Shown here: one piece after another, positions 1 to 9,780 of the stretch
Numbering within the stretch: position 1 is the first letter of the stretch
How the letters are laid out: each line of letters starts with the position of its first letter
From: Tigriopus japonicus
Taxonomy: Eukaryota > Arthropoda > Copepoda > Harpacticoida > Harpacticidae
Assembly (NCBI GenBank): GCA_010645155.1
Contig: CM021320.1
Location: forward strand, 5,899,247-5,963,246
Length of the DNA: 64,000 nucleotides
Reading direction: 5' to 3'
The notes under the pieces: generated by a model
Seen by the model: only the letters and a program-made list of their open reading frames with translations
What the model was told of the DNA's origin: nothing
The model's database searches: none
Translations under genes and position numbers: made by a program

Positions 1-84
1 TTAACAAGAAATGAGCCTGAAGCTGTTTCACGGTACGGAGGGAACCAATTTTTATCTGCTAATTATCTAAAAACTCTTTTTCAG

Positions 85-367
85 CTGAGGAAGTTTGGAT
101 TGGATTAACCATAGATTAACCAGCACTGATGGGACTGATTGCACGAATGAGGCGTGTAATGGTCTAGTTTCGTGGGAAGGGGACAAGGGTGACTATATGC
201 ATAACAATTTCGGATTCTCAATGATATTTGATAACCAGAGCGAGAGACGATGCCAGAGAACACGTCAAAATGGTCTTCAAGCAAACGAATTAAACGACCG
301 AAGTTGCACCTTTAAATTCAAATATTTGTGTCAAAAGGACAAACCACTCTCTTGTTCTGCGATTTAA
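85..367 (+). pseudogene. C-type lectin-like domain, C-terminal fragment, reading frame broken or misspliced
   Basis: The stretch from about 95 to 367 reads open and ends with a typical C-type lectin tail: a W-E-G-D block, then RSC followed ten residues later by YLCQ, which are the last conserved cysteines of the fold. The hallmark WIGL motif is also present (tgg att gga tta at 96-107) but in a different frame, and that frame stops after EEVWIGLTID. A possible short intron (donor near 29, acceptor at 83-84) would feed the WIGL frame. The domain is therefore either a frameshifted copy or spliced differently, for example with the acceptor at 112-113. The rest of the gene lies upstream of the window. 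The family binds carbohydrate or other ligands outside the cell; no calcium-binding EPN/QPD triplet is clear here. Confidence 0.45.
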
Positions 368-804
368 TCATGGATGTAAAATCCAGTTGCAAGGTCTGCA
401 AAGCATGACTTCTAAAAACAATTTCGGATGAACCCATAGGATTTAATTCAATTACAGTACATTCAGTAGGTCTCGGATCTCGGCCATCCCATCTAACATT
501 ACTAGTTATGAACAAGAGCAACCTATTTTTATTTCAGTGTATTGTGACTGTCTAATCGAAATTTATGTCCAACCTCCATAACATGCCATAAAAAATATCA
601 TTTGCTAATGCAAATATGGAATTGAATTCTTGGTAAATAAGTAAATAAATAGCTTTTATATGTTTGCATTTGACATTCATACTTTATTTGGTGTTCAAAG
701 AAGTTAATGCTGGCGGATTCGGACAACCCTCAAAAGTAGGTTGATCAAGAATATATGAATGTATGTATTTGACTTAAGAATTCACAACAAAGACTCAGCT
801 CCTA

Positions 805-1820
805 ACGGTGTTCCGAATGGCTTTTTAGGTTTGCATCAAAATATCCAAAGACATTATGGCACTTTTTGGACCCTCAATTCAATGGGGAACAACTTCATTT
901 TTATTATATTATATAAGTTTAGGCCCAGGAAAAAATTTATACACCTAAAAACCTATTAATTATAACATTTTTAATTAACTATTTTACCCCATTTAGTTAC
1001 CTTATGAATTCAAATTGAAAAAAAAATCATTCAGCGACAGCTGAGTTATTTGACTTTGAATGGTCCATTTTTGACCCCAAAAGGCCGAAAAACGCTACAG
1101 ATATATGAAAAAACAAATTCCCAAAGATTTCATATAGCTTTTCAATATCGCAAAAATAAGTGAAATTTTTTGAGTTTTGGAGCTTTTGTCAAAATAGTTC
1201 AGAATGATATAAAATATCACTTAAAATGCACTTAAACAAGACATTTGGAAAGCATATTTCATAACTATTTAAAGAACGCTATGATGTGTGTTCTGCCAAA
1301 ATTGCAAATAAATATGTCTAACAGATTCATATTCAAATTTACGATTTCTAGAAGGACCATGTTCAAAATGGACTAAAATCGGAACTTGAAACGTCAACCG
1401 ATTTTTTCAAAGCTTCTAAGTATTAACCAACTTTGAGTGTCTTTGATACTGCAGACGATATTTTATCGCAAAATGTATTTTAAGTGCCTTTTAAGTGATT
1501 TTTTTATTATTTTAAGCTATTTTGACATCAGTCGCGTGGCGTCAAAAATAGACCATTCAAAGTCAAATAACTCAGCTGTTAATGATTTTTTTTTTAATTT
1601 GAATTCATAAGGTAACTAAATGGCCTCTAAACATGGGTTTAATAACTGATTAAAAAATATTATAATGAATAGATTTTTAAGGATGTAACTTTTTCCCTGG
1701 GCCTAAACTTGTATAACACAATAAAAGTAAAGTTGTTCCCCATTGAAATGAGGGACCATAAAGTGCCATAATGTCTTTGGGTATTTTGATTCAAACCTAA
1801 AAAGTCATTCGGAACACCGT
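805..1820. mobile_element. Non-autonomous element with long terminal inverted repeats (MITE/foldback), copy 1
   Basis: The left end (ACGGTGTTCCGAATG at 805) is repeated in inverted form at the right end (1806-1820). The two arms match with scattered differences over about 280 bp (805-1084 against about 1545-1820), and weaker inverted similarity continues inward around 1190-1240 and 1450-1510. The centre holds no credible coding sequence. A second, internally deleted copy lies at 62967-63340, which shows this is a mobile family. The target duplication is not clear, so I do not assign a superfamily. Confidence 0.75.
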
Positions 1821-2126
1821 GTCCTCTCTTGTTCATTTGGCAAACATTTGGGGTCGGATTTGGTTCTTTGGCCTGGCGATAGCATCCTCCTCCTTTTGAG
1901 ATATTGTTGTATTCGTGTCCTGCTCTCCCACTATGCTCTTGCTCACTAAGCCCATGTACAAGTCAAAAAAGCATTTTGTCAGCAACTGAAACATGCCCAT
2001 ATAACAGATATCATAGCACTTAGTCCCAATATCAAACATGTGAAGACACCAGAATGTCCACATTGTCATTTGGTACGACATTCAATAGATTTTCATAAAA
2101 TAAATTTAAATGGAGCCAGATTTAAA

Positions 2127-2310
2127 GGAAGCCAGAGTGGCCACGCGTACTAGCGCGTTCTTAAATAAAGTGCCGAGTGTAAGTGCTTCCCCAGACGGCG
2201 TAGGTTCGGATCCTGTTGAGGGTCGGATTGAAGCTGTCGGGAGAAATCCTTCACTTTACAGGGAATCGCATTCCTTGGAGCGGTAATAAAAAATCCACAA
2301 AAAAAAAAAA
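2127..2310 (+). mobile_element. tRNA-derived SINE, full-length copy
   Basis: The head resembles a tRNA with a long variable arm (Leu/Ser type). It has an A-box-like GCCAGAGTGG at 2131-2140 and a B-box GGTTCGGATCC at 2203-2213, the internal RNA polymerase III promoter. It is followed by an unrelated body and ends in an A-rich tail at about 2287-2310. A second, truncated and diverged copy lies at 60683-60747. The distance between boxes and the poor acceptor-stem pairing argue against a functional tRNA gene. Confidence 0.7.
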
Positions 2311-2508
2311 TCGCACTTGCTCTAATGTCAATATTGTCTTAACAACCCAAGCCTTGAATGGACAATTTTTAATTTTCCTTTGTCTGGTCATCTGAGGAAA
2401 GTGAAACTCTACATGAATGCTTGTAAAGCTGACATCTGATTGATTATCTGTGAACTAAAAACATTTTTGTGTTCAAATGTGGGGGATGATTTTCACATTT
2501 TGCTCTAT

Positions 2509-2960
2509 TGAAACGTACACCTGACTGGGAGGTCACAGTACATAAGACTGGGAGGTCACTTTCCAAATACAACTCCCAAAATTGCACCCTGGCACACAAG
2601 TTCGACCTATTTTCGAACTTCTCAATGTATTGGGTCCTTTAAGGAGCAGCTGACTGGGAGGTCACAGTACATAAGACTGGGAGGTCACCTTAGTAACGCT
2701 CCAGAAATTGCACCCTGACACAAACATGTGACCCATTTTCGAGCTTCTAAAGGTATATTGGACACATTAGAACCGAAATTTTGTGCATCAAAGCTCAAAG
2801 GTTGCACGTGATTTCCATTTCATTGGTTGCGCTTGAAGGACTCAATATTGGACATGTAAGAACAGAAATTCTATGTATTATCACAACTCAAAGGTTGCAG
2901 GTCTTTTCCATTTCACTGGTTGCGCTTAGAGGACTCTAATGTCAAATTTAGAATCAAAAC
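2509..2960. repeat. Tandem/dispersed repeat containing the CTGACTGGGAGGTCAC motif
   Basis: A unit of about 128 bp carrying two GACTGGGAGGTCAC blocks occurs twice (from about 2521 and 2649). It is followed by two copies of a roughly 110-bp unit ending GGTTGCGCTTGAAGGACTC or a close variant. The segment 2626-2843 is present again, nearly identical, at 38843-39063 inside a hAT element. No coding potential is seen. Confidence 0.7.
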
Positions 2961-3787
2961 TTATTTTGAAGATCTTTGTTATTGATGTCCACAACATCAA
3001 CAAAAATAATCATGACAATGTCAAATGCAATTATCCACTATTTCAAGCACTTCAACTTTCATTCTAACTTACTGTCAACTTCAAGTATTATCTAGCTTAC
3101 AAGTATTAAGCTCATTCATAATTTTGAGAAATATCTTTTGGGCGTTTGTTGTTACTGAAAGGAAAGAAGGAAAAAAGCCTAAAGCTGGACATTGGGCTAA
3201 TACAATATGGGTTACTTCAGTAAGAGTGATGCTCAGTCCTTCAAAGTTAGAGTTGCCATAAAGTTATCTCCCAATCATTGGAATACCTCGGTTTTTCGGC
3301 CCAAGTTTCGGCCCCAACCAATGGTAATTATTTTGAATGTTACCCACGTTACCCCACTCGATCTCCATGACGGTGGCTCATTTGAGCGATTGAAATGTAG
3401 CGTGCTTAAGTAAAGAATCGCGTTAAGTTTACGGCGGAGCACTTCTACATGTACACACCTTAGCGGCAAATAAGGGGTACCCTCTCCCCTGTTGTATGGA
3501 AATACGCTTCAAAAAACGCATTATGTTTTTGCTCTCTATACGTACAGTAATTTCGAAGTAATATAATTCAAATTCGTTTCTTAAACATCAATGGCACCTG
3601 TACTTAAACAATGTAGCAGTAATCTTTTGTTTTGAGAATTGTTTCTTGTAAAAACAATTGAATGAATCCGAAAATCCTATCCAAAAGTGTCAAAATTTGC
3701 AATCCAACCTGTTTAATAGCACCCGAGTCGCAAAAGCGGTCTGTAAAAAGCGAAAACCCCTAAAATCGCCAAATTCCCACAAGCCAC
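2961..3787. other. Intergenic, nothing recognised
   Basis: AT-rich sequence between the repeat and the 3' end of the first zinc-finger gene. Only short open frames without family resemblance are present. A further 3' exon of the neighbouring zinc-finger gene could lie here, but I could not recognise one. Confidence 0.4.
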
Positions 3788-5440
3788 CTACCGTTGCCGA
3801 ACAAGCCTTTTCCCTGGTTTCATCATCTGGCGATAATTTTTTGAACAGATTGCTCGAACCTGCCGTGAATTCCTATTTCCTACGCAACACTCACCTGATG
3901 TGGAAGAAACTTTTAGATTCTGAAGAGTACTCCCGATTGCATTTTTAAATTGACTATTAGAGGTTCCATTTCCTCCAGATACTCTCCAATAGTGGTCAAA
4001 ACTCAAAGTCATTTTGTTATGCTGAACTTCAGCATCAAGCTCTTTTTCATGGGTCTCAGATTGTCCATCATTTAAGCTTGATCTTTTACTAACTTCCACC
4101 ACTAATTTCAATGATTCTTTGTGCACCGTGGATCTATGTCGCTCCAAATGTTTCAGCACTTTAAAGTCCAATTCACAAATATCGCACCGAAACCGCTCTC
4201 TTCGATGCTTCCGAGCCACATGTTCAACCACGTACCGTCGGTCTTTATATTGATTCGAGCACTCTGGACAAGGGTACAAGTTAGTGTGAGAGTCTTTGGC
4301 CAAGCCATCTATCCCAATTTCAAAGCCCAACCGAAGAAACTTCTTCTGGGCGGAATCCGGGGTGCTCATATCAAAAGCTAGGGCACGTCGACGTCCACAA
4401 ATCTTGGAATGTCTGAGCATGTGCTCTTGTCGACCAAAAGCTTTTCCACACTCATGACACAAATATGGCCGGTTATCTTCGGGGAAGTGAACGATCTCAT
4501 GGGCACGAAGTTTCTCGGCACGCGAAAAGCATTTACCACATTGCTTACACATGTGGTTCTTTAATTTGGCATGAACCTCTTTGAAATGGCGTTTCATCTT
4601 TCCAACGTCTGATATCAATTTCCCGCAGAACTACAATTAATAGTGATGATTTAATGGTATTAAAGCTATTTTTAACGTTTGGTTTACCTCGCAAGCCAAT
4701 TTCTGGTTTTGATGGGTGAAAAGATGAGTTGTAAAGTGATGCTTCGTGTTAAATCGGTCTTTCTTGCATATTGGGCAGACCCAACCCGTTATACTATCAT
4801 GGCTTATCTTCATGTGTTGAATATATTTAGTTATCCCCATAATCTTCAAGTGAGAATCACTTTGGGATTGTTGGCATAGTAGGCAATACCAAAATTGTGT
4901 TTCCGCCCAGTTTTTTGAAACCAATGTTCCTTTGATGGATTGGTCATACTCAGCACTTATGTGGTTCCAAAGATGGCTTTCGATATCATTTTTACTGTGG
5001 AATTGTGTTGGACATAAAATACAAGATATTTGGTTAGATTCTACAAGATGCCGATCTTGCATGTGTTGAACACTAGATTCAAACCCAAGTTTCCATTCTT
5101 GGCACAAACGACACTGAAATTGATGTCTGGTCTTCCAAACGCGTGGACTTTTATCATCCCGGATATGTCCTTCTAAATGTCTTTTTAAGTGATCTTTCCT
5201 TTTGAAAGATCGAGAACATAGAATACAAGGAAATCGGTTTTCAGGATCTGGATGAGTATTAGTCATATGTTTAAGACATTTATCGAATCCTTGGAAACTA
5301 TAGTTGCACTCTTGACAAATGAACCGTTTTTCATTGATATTTTCGCTGTCCTTGGAATTTTCTGATGTTTCTGTAAAGAATCCGATGCTCTCCTCGATGG
5401 TCTCCTCAATATCTGACGTTTCTTTTTCCCACTCTTCCAT
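3788..5440 (-). CDS. C2H2 zinc-finger protein with about 11 fingers (two exons)
   Basis: Exon 1 is 5440-4688 (ATG at 5438-5440). A 57-nt intron (4687-4631, GTAAAC...TAG) splits the seventh finger, and exon 2 runs from 4630. Joining them restores a clean CEFC finger across the junction, giving 531 aa if read to the stop at 3788. The N-terminus (about 40 residues) is acidic. About eleven C2H2 fingers follow, the ninth ending in H-x-C. The linkers are mostly not the TGEKP type, so this is a divergent arthropod zinc-finger protein, probably nuclear and DNA-binding. A good donor (GTGAGT) at 3894-3889 means the last 35 or so codons may be intron, with another 3' exon unidentified. The DNA target is unknown. 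Confidence 0.85.
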
Positions 5441-6367
5441 TGTGCTTGTTAAAAAGAATCAGAAACAATACTTTGAGCCCTTCCCCATAAAATTTGCCCC
5501 TTTTGAAACTAGAATTAAGGCAGGTAGAAAATAGAGCAGCTGTCAGTCGAAATTGGCGTCAATTTTACTACTGGGCTCTACAAAACAACTCAGTTGGGGG
5601 GAACGGGGAAGATCTTGATGACTTTCAATAAAATATTGAAAATGCAGTGTGGGATTTTTTTATCGTTATGTGAAACTTTCAAATAAACAAAAGTCATATT
5701 TTCCATATAGTTTTTTAATTTAACTGACAATCAAAATGCTATGAGGATCAAAAACAAAATCTGCCAACTAAAACAGTAACCACTTTATAAAGAATTAAAA
5801 CAAAAACGGGACACATATTTTGAACTATTTTTATTATGTCAAATCGATCATGATTCCTGACAGTTGCGGAATCTTGCCGAATGCAAGAAGATATCCATGC
5901 TGCTCTCAGTTTATGAAAAGGTGCAATCCAATCCAATTCATGTTTAGGTCATTTGAAAACGTGATAGTTTTAATCCACCAAAAGTGCGCCCTAAAGAAAT
6001 CTTGAACAAGTTGAAATTGTTAAAAATTGTCTTGGTACGTTCAAATAAACTTTTTGGAGGAAATCGCAAAAGTCAAATCCAGAATGAAGATCCCGATCAC
6101 AAATCTCCCAACCTCTTAAAATTTAATGATTATTATTACTCTATTTTTTCTAAGAACAACATCATAATTGATAAATATCGATGTCATAATGAATAAATAT
6201 ATGCTACCAATACTTTCCTAAGACTTAGTTCAACCAACGTATTTCTTGAAAGTTAAAAGAATGGAAAAGTGATCTGTCAAGATCAGGCAGCAGACATAAA
6301 CAACAACAAATAGGCGAGTGTACATAATTTAATGTGGATGTCCTCTTAGGATCCAATTTAGAAAGAC
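5441..6367. promoter_or_regulatory. Shared upstream region between divergent zinc-finger gene and MMAA
   Basis: About 930 bp separate the start codons of the minus-strand zinc-finger gene (5440) and the plus-strand MMAA gene (6368), so both promoters must lie here or in leader exons. No TATA box was assigned. A very short upstream open frame (ATGTGGATGTCCTCTTAG) sits a few tens of bases before the MMAA start. Confidence 0.35.
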
Positions 6368-7661
6368 ATGTGGTACTTTGGTACCCGGACACTCTTTGGG
6401 CCCAAGATCCTAATCAGAGCATCATCTCAAATTCGATGGTCTGCCACCAGCAAAGCCGAAACGATTCGAGGACTGACCAAAGACTTGAAAGTACAAGATC
6501 TTCTTCCACAAACCGAAAAGCTCTATCACGACCTGCTTGCTGGTCAGCGTTACGCTCTTGCTCGATGTATAACTTTAGTCGAATCCTCCAACCGTCAAAA
6601 GGCCCTGGAAGCTCGGAAACTCTTGACATTGGTAGAAAAACACATGCGCCAAGAGAGACCTGGGCACCTCCAAGGTCAATCTAGGGGGACCACTTTCAGA
6701 ATTGGGCTAAGTGGGCCCCCAGGAGCCGGTAAATCGACTTTTATCGAGAACTTTGGGCGAAGTTTGACCGCTGAGGGTCATCGAGTAGCTGTGCTAGCTG
6801 TTGACCCCTCTTCAGGTATGTTGCTTCAATGAATCATGTACTTAGTTTAGTTGCCTGATTGTATTGATGTTTAGGGACCACGGGTGGATCACTATTAGGA
6901 GATAAGACCCGAATGCCTGAGTTGACCCGAGATCTGAATGCATACATTCGACCCTCTCCCAATCGAGGTCATTTAGGCGGAGTCACGAGAACGACCAATG
7001 AGGCTATTGTCTTATGTGAGGCCAGTGGGTACGATATTATCATTGTAGAGACTGTGGGCGTGGGTCAATCCGAGTATTTAGTGTCCGACATGGTGGATAT
7101 GTTCTGTCTTCTCATTCCGCCTGCGGGAGGAGATGAACTCCAAGGGATCAAACGCGGGATTGTGGAACAAAGTGATCTTATTATAGTCAATAAATGTGAT
7201 GGGGATCTTGTGGCACCTGCTCGTCGGATCAAAGGCGAATACACTTCCGCACTGAAATTCATGCGCAGAAGAAACGTGCATTGGAAGCCTAAGGTGAGGA
7301 AATGTAACAATCAACAGTTTTTTTTTTCAAATGATATAAGCATGTTTTTCCAAAGGTCAAGCTTGTATCGTCATTAACCCGTGAAGGCCTGCCGGATGTT
7401 TGGGAGGTCATGATGAAATTCAAAGAGGTCATGACAGAGCATGAGCAACTTGAGCTGAAACGAGCCAAACAAAGACAAAAATGGATGTGGAACTACATCA
7501 ACGACAGATTGCTCGAGATATTTGTGTCTCATCCGGCTATCAAAAACCGAACCAGTCATCTCGAGGACAAGGTGGCCAATTTCGAAATCAGTCCGGGAAC
7601 TGCAGCCGATCTTCTCATTGAAAGATTCGTCCAGATCGACGAGAAAACCTCCAAGAGTTGA
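6368..7661 (+). CDS. MMAA: Methylmalonic aciduria type A protein homologue (MMAA), mitochondrial G3E GTPase
   Basis: Exons 6368-6815, 6875-7293 and 7356-7661 (introns of 59 and 62 nt, GT-AG) give 390 aa in one frame. MMAA is the GTPase chaperone that loads and protects adenosylcobalamin on methylmalonyl-CoA mutase in mitochondria (family knowledge; bacterial MeaB/ArgK relatives). Visible motifs are a basic N-terminus suited to mitochondrial import, Walker A GPPGAGKS (about 116-123), [20 protein letters not shown] rebuilt across intron 1, the ETVGVGQSE switch region, and the G4 motif NKCDGD. The C-terminal helical dimerisation region is complete. Length matches the family. It lies between zinc-finger genes on the other strand. 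Start chosen as the first ATG giving a targeting-like leader. Confidence 0.95.
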
Positions 7662-7789
7662 CATGAAAACGTGATTGCATTTTGCTCATAAATACCTCGT
7701 TTGAAGTAGTTTGCAGATCAAATATTAGATACAATACAGAGCTGACATGAACAGAATTATATTTAAATATGAAAGGCATTGGTTTGATA

Positions 7790-8662
7790 TTATTGTTGAT
7801 GAACCTCAGAGTTGATATGAGTGCTCATGTGATAATTTAGTGTATGTTTGGCACTGAATGCTTTATGGCAAATGTCACATTCAAATACGCCCATGAGTTC
7901 GCCGGCGTGAATTCTTTCATGCTCCAACAAAAGGTTCTTATTGTGGAAAGTTTCCTCGCAATACTGGCATTTGAAGACATCGCCCTCCTTATGAGACCGA
8001 ATATGCACGACTAATTCTCGTCTGGTCCTAAATGTTAGTAAACAAGTCTCACACGAAAACGGAGTCTCCTGACTATGAACCCTACTATGAAGCAACATAT
8101 TACACTTGGACGTGAATCCTTTGCCGCACGTTTCACATACAAATGGCCGCTCAGGAATTTCACCCGTGTGCGTCCGTTCATGGATAACAAAGGAAGATCT
8201 TGTGGTAAGCATTTTCCCACAATATGCACAAATAAAAGGTCCCTTCTCTACAGACCGCTTCTTTTGGGTCTTGGGTGCCACAAACTTGGAGACTTGATCA
8301 GATGGTGGAGCAGTTGAAAATTGGTCCACAGGTACTTGATGCAATCGCTCATGTGTGGCCAAATCACTTTCATGAAACAAAACAGCGGGACAAAAATGGC
8401 AGGAAAAGATATCAGACCGCTCGTGGTCAGGATGCTTTTGTCTACAATGACGTTGGAGGTCTTTGGGTGAAGTGAACCTATCGGTACACATTTGACATCG
8501 GATTGAAGTTTGATTGACCTTTACAACCTTGGGTGAAGCCTTCCATAGCTGAGTTGGAGGGGTTGTTGGTGGATGGCGTTTATGAAGACGCTCATGATTA
8601 CGTAAATCGAGTTCAGTTAAGAGCGTTGTTCTACAATGCGAACATTCAAATGTCTCCGACAT
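7790..8662 (-). CDS. C2H2 zinc-finger protein, 8 fingers, tandem paralogue A
   Basis: An uninterrupted frame gives 290 aa from the ATG at 8660-8662. The frame is open 41 codons further upstream, but I choose this internal ATG because the neighbouring paralogue starts at the equivalent place (both begin MS followed by a CxxC finger). Eight C2H2 fingers are spread along the protein, with a basic, proline-containing spacer between fingers 3 and 4 and one TGE-type linker. The stretch from finger 4 to 8 is strongly similar to the next gene, including the shared segment ERPFVCETCGKGFTSK. It is likely a nuclear DNA-binding regulator, and no effector domain (KRAB, BTB, ZAD) is visible. It converges with MMAA: the stop codons are 128 bp apart. 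Confidence 0.85.
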   Translation of the reverse strand: MSETFECSHCRTTLLTELDLRNHERLHKRHPPTTPPTQLWKASPKVVKVNQTSIRCQMCTDRFTSPKDLQRHCRQKHPDHERSDIFSCHFCPAVLFHESDLATHERLHQVPVDQFSTAPPSDQVSKFVAPKTQKKRSVEKGPFICAYCGKMLTTRSSFVIHERTHTGEIPERPFVCETCGKGFTSKCNMLLHSRVHSQETPFSCETCLLTFRTRRELVVHIRSHKEGDVFKCQYCEETFHNKNLLLEHERIHAGELMGVFECDICHKAFSAKHTLNYHMSTHINSEVHQQ

Positions 8663-8910
8663 GGTTTGTGAAAAATCCCTGTGATAGAATATTCTAAAAC
8701 CACCAAAACTACTTTGGATTATAGTCCAATCTAGCTCTATGGCCCGCTGATCTGTAGATTTTTCACAACAAACTTTTGACAACAAGCTGAAAATCAGGGT
8801 TCAGATAATTCTGAATGGCATGTTTGTACATCAAGATATCATTGTATTAATTGTAATTGCAAATGCATTGTAATTCAGAATGGGTATTTGATGTGAGTCC
8901 CATTATGGCA

Positions 8911-9780
8911 TCACCAATTATGGCCGTGTTTTTCCATGTGATACAACAAAGCATGTTTGGTTGTGTACCGTTTGTCACATGAGCCGCACTCAAAAACGTC
9001 CATCTTTCCGCCAGTGTGAGTTCGTTCATGTCTCAACATCGGTATTTTATGGGCAAATGTCTTGCCACAATATTGGCACTTAAAGCTCATGACTTTATCA
9101 TGTGATCTAGCATGTGCCATCAACTCTTTACGGGTTAGAAAACCTTCATTACAAGAGTCACAATGAAAAGGTTGGGAACGATTGTGAATCCGACTGTGAA
9201 GCTCCATATTTGCTTTGGAAGTAAACCCTTTGCCACATGTTTCACAAACATAAGGCCGTTCTAAATCCTCTCCATCTCCATCATGACCATGTTGAGTGCG
9301 TTCATGAATGACTAGGGAAGATCTGAAATTGAGGACCTTGCCACAATAAGTGCAGACATAAGGTCCTTTTGCTGGCAATTGGTCTTTCTTCGGTTTGGGT
9401 GGAACAAATTTAGACTCTGGCCTAGATTCCAGACTTGCCACAGGAATAGAATGCAGGCGCATGTGAATGTTGTAGTCATCGCGATGATAAAGAACTGCTG
9501 GACATCTCTGACAATGATAGAGCTCGCCAACTTTCTTGTTGTGAACCAATTTCAAGTGATGCTGAAGAGTGGCTTCTTCCAAAAAGTAATCTTTACAAAT
9601 TTTGCACTTAAATTCCCGATTTCCCGTGTTTCTCACCCCGGGATGTTTCTGGTTGCGGCGCACACCTGATTTCTTAAAACTGACGGGTGTGCGGGCGTGA
9701 AGTCTTAAATGTTTGTCCAGATCAATTTTAGTTAAAAGCACTGTTTGGCAAATGTGACAACCATAAGGATTTCCAGACAT
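8911..9780 (-). CDS. C2H2 zinc-finger protein, 8 fingers, tandem paralogue B
   Basis: A single-exon frame of 289 aa starting MSGNPYGCHIC. It has the same arrangement as its downstream neighbour: three N-terminal fingers, a basic spacer (SKFVPPKPKK here, KFVAPKTQKK in the neighbour), then five fingers. The pair are same-strand neighbours about 250 bp apart, so this is a local tandem duplication. The inter-finger linker between fingers 4 and 5 carries an acidic insertion (GDGED) absent from paralogue A. Likely a nuclear DNA-binding protein; target unknown. Confidence 0.87.
   Translation of the reverse strand: MSGNPYGCHICQTVLLTKIDLDKHLRLHARTPVSFKKSGVRRNQKHPGVRNTGNREFKCKICKDYFLEEATLQHHLKLVHNKKVGELYHCQRCPAVLYHRDDYNIHMRLHSIPVASLESRPESKFVPPKPKKDQLPAKGPYVCTYCGKVLNFRSSLVIHERTQHGHDGDGEDLERPYVCETCGKGFTSKANMELHSRIHNRSQPFHCDSCNEGFLTRKELMAHARSHDKVMSFKCQYCGKTFAHKIPMLRHERTHTGGKMDVFECGSCDKRYTTKHALLYHMEKHGHNW

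Noticed and set aside
2127..2215. A tRNA-Leu or Ser gene
   Set aside because: Promoter boxes are present but the acceptor and anticodon stems do not pair, an A-rich tail follows, and a second dispersed copy exists, so it is a SINE.
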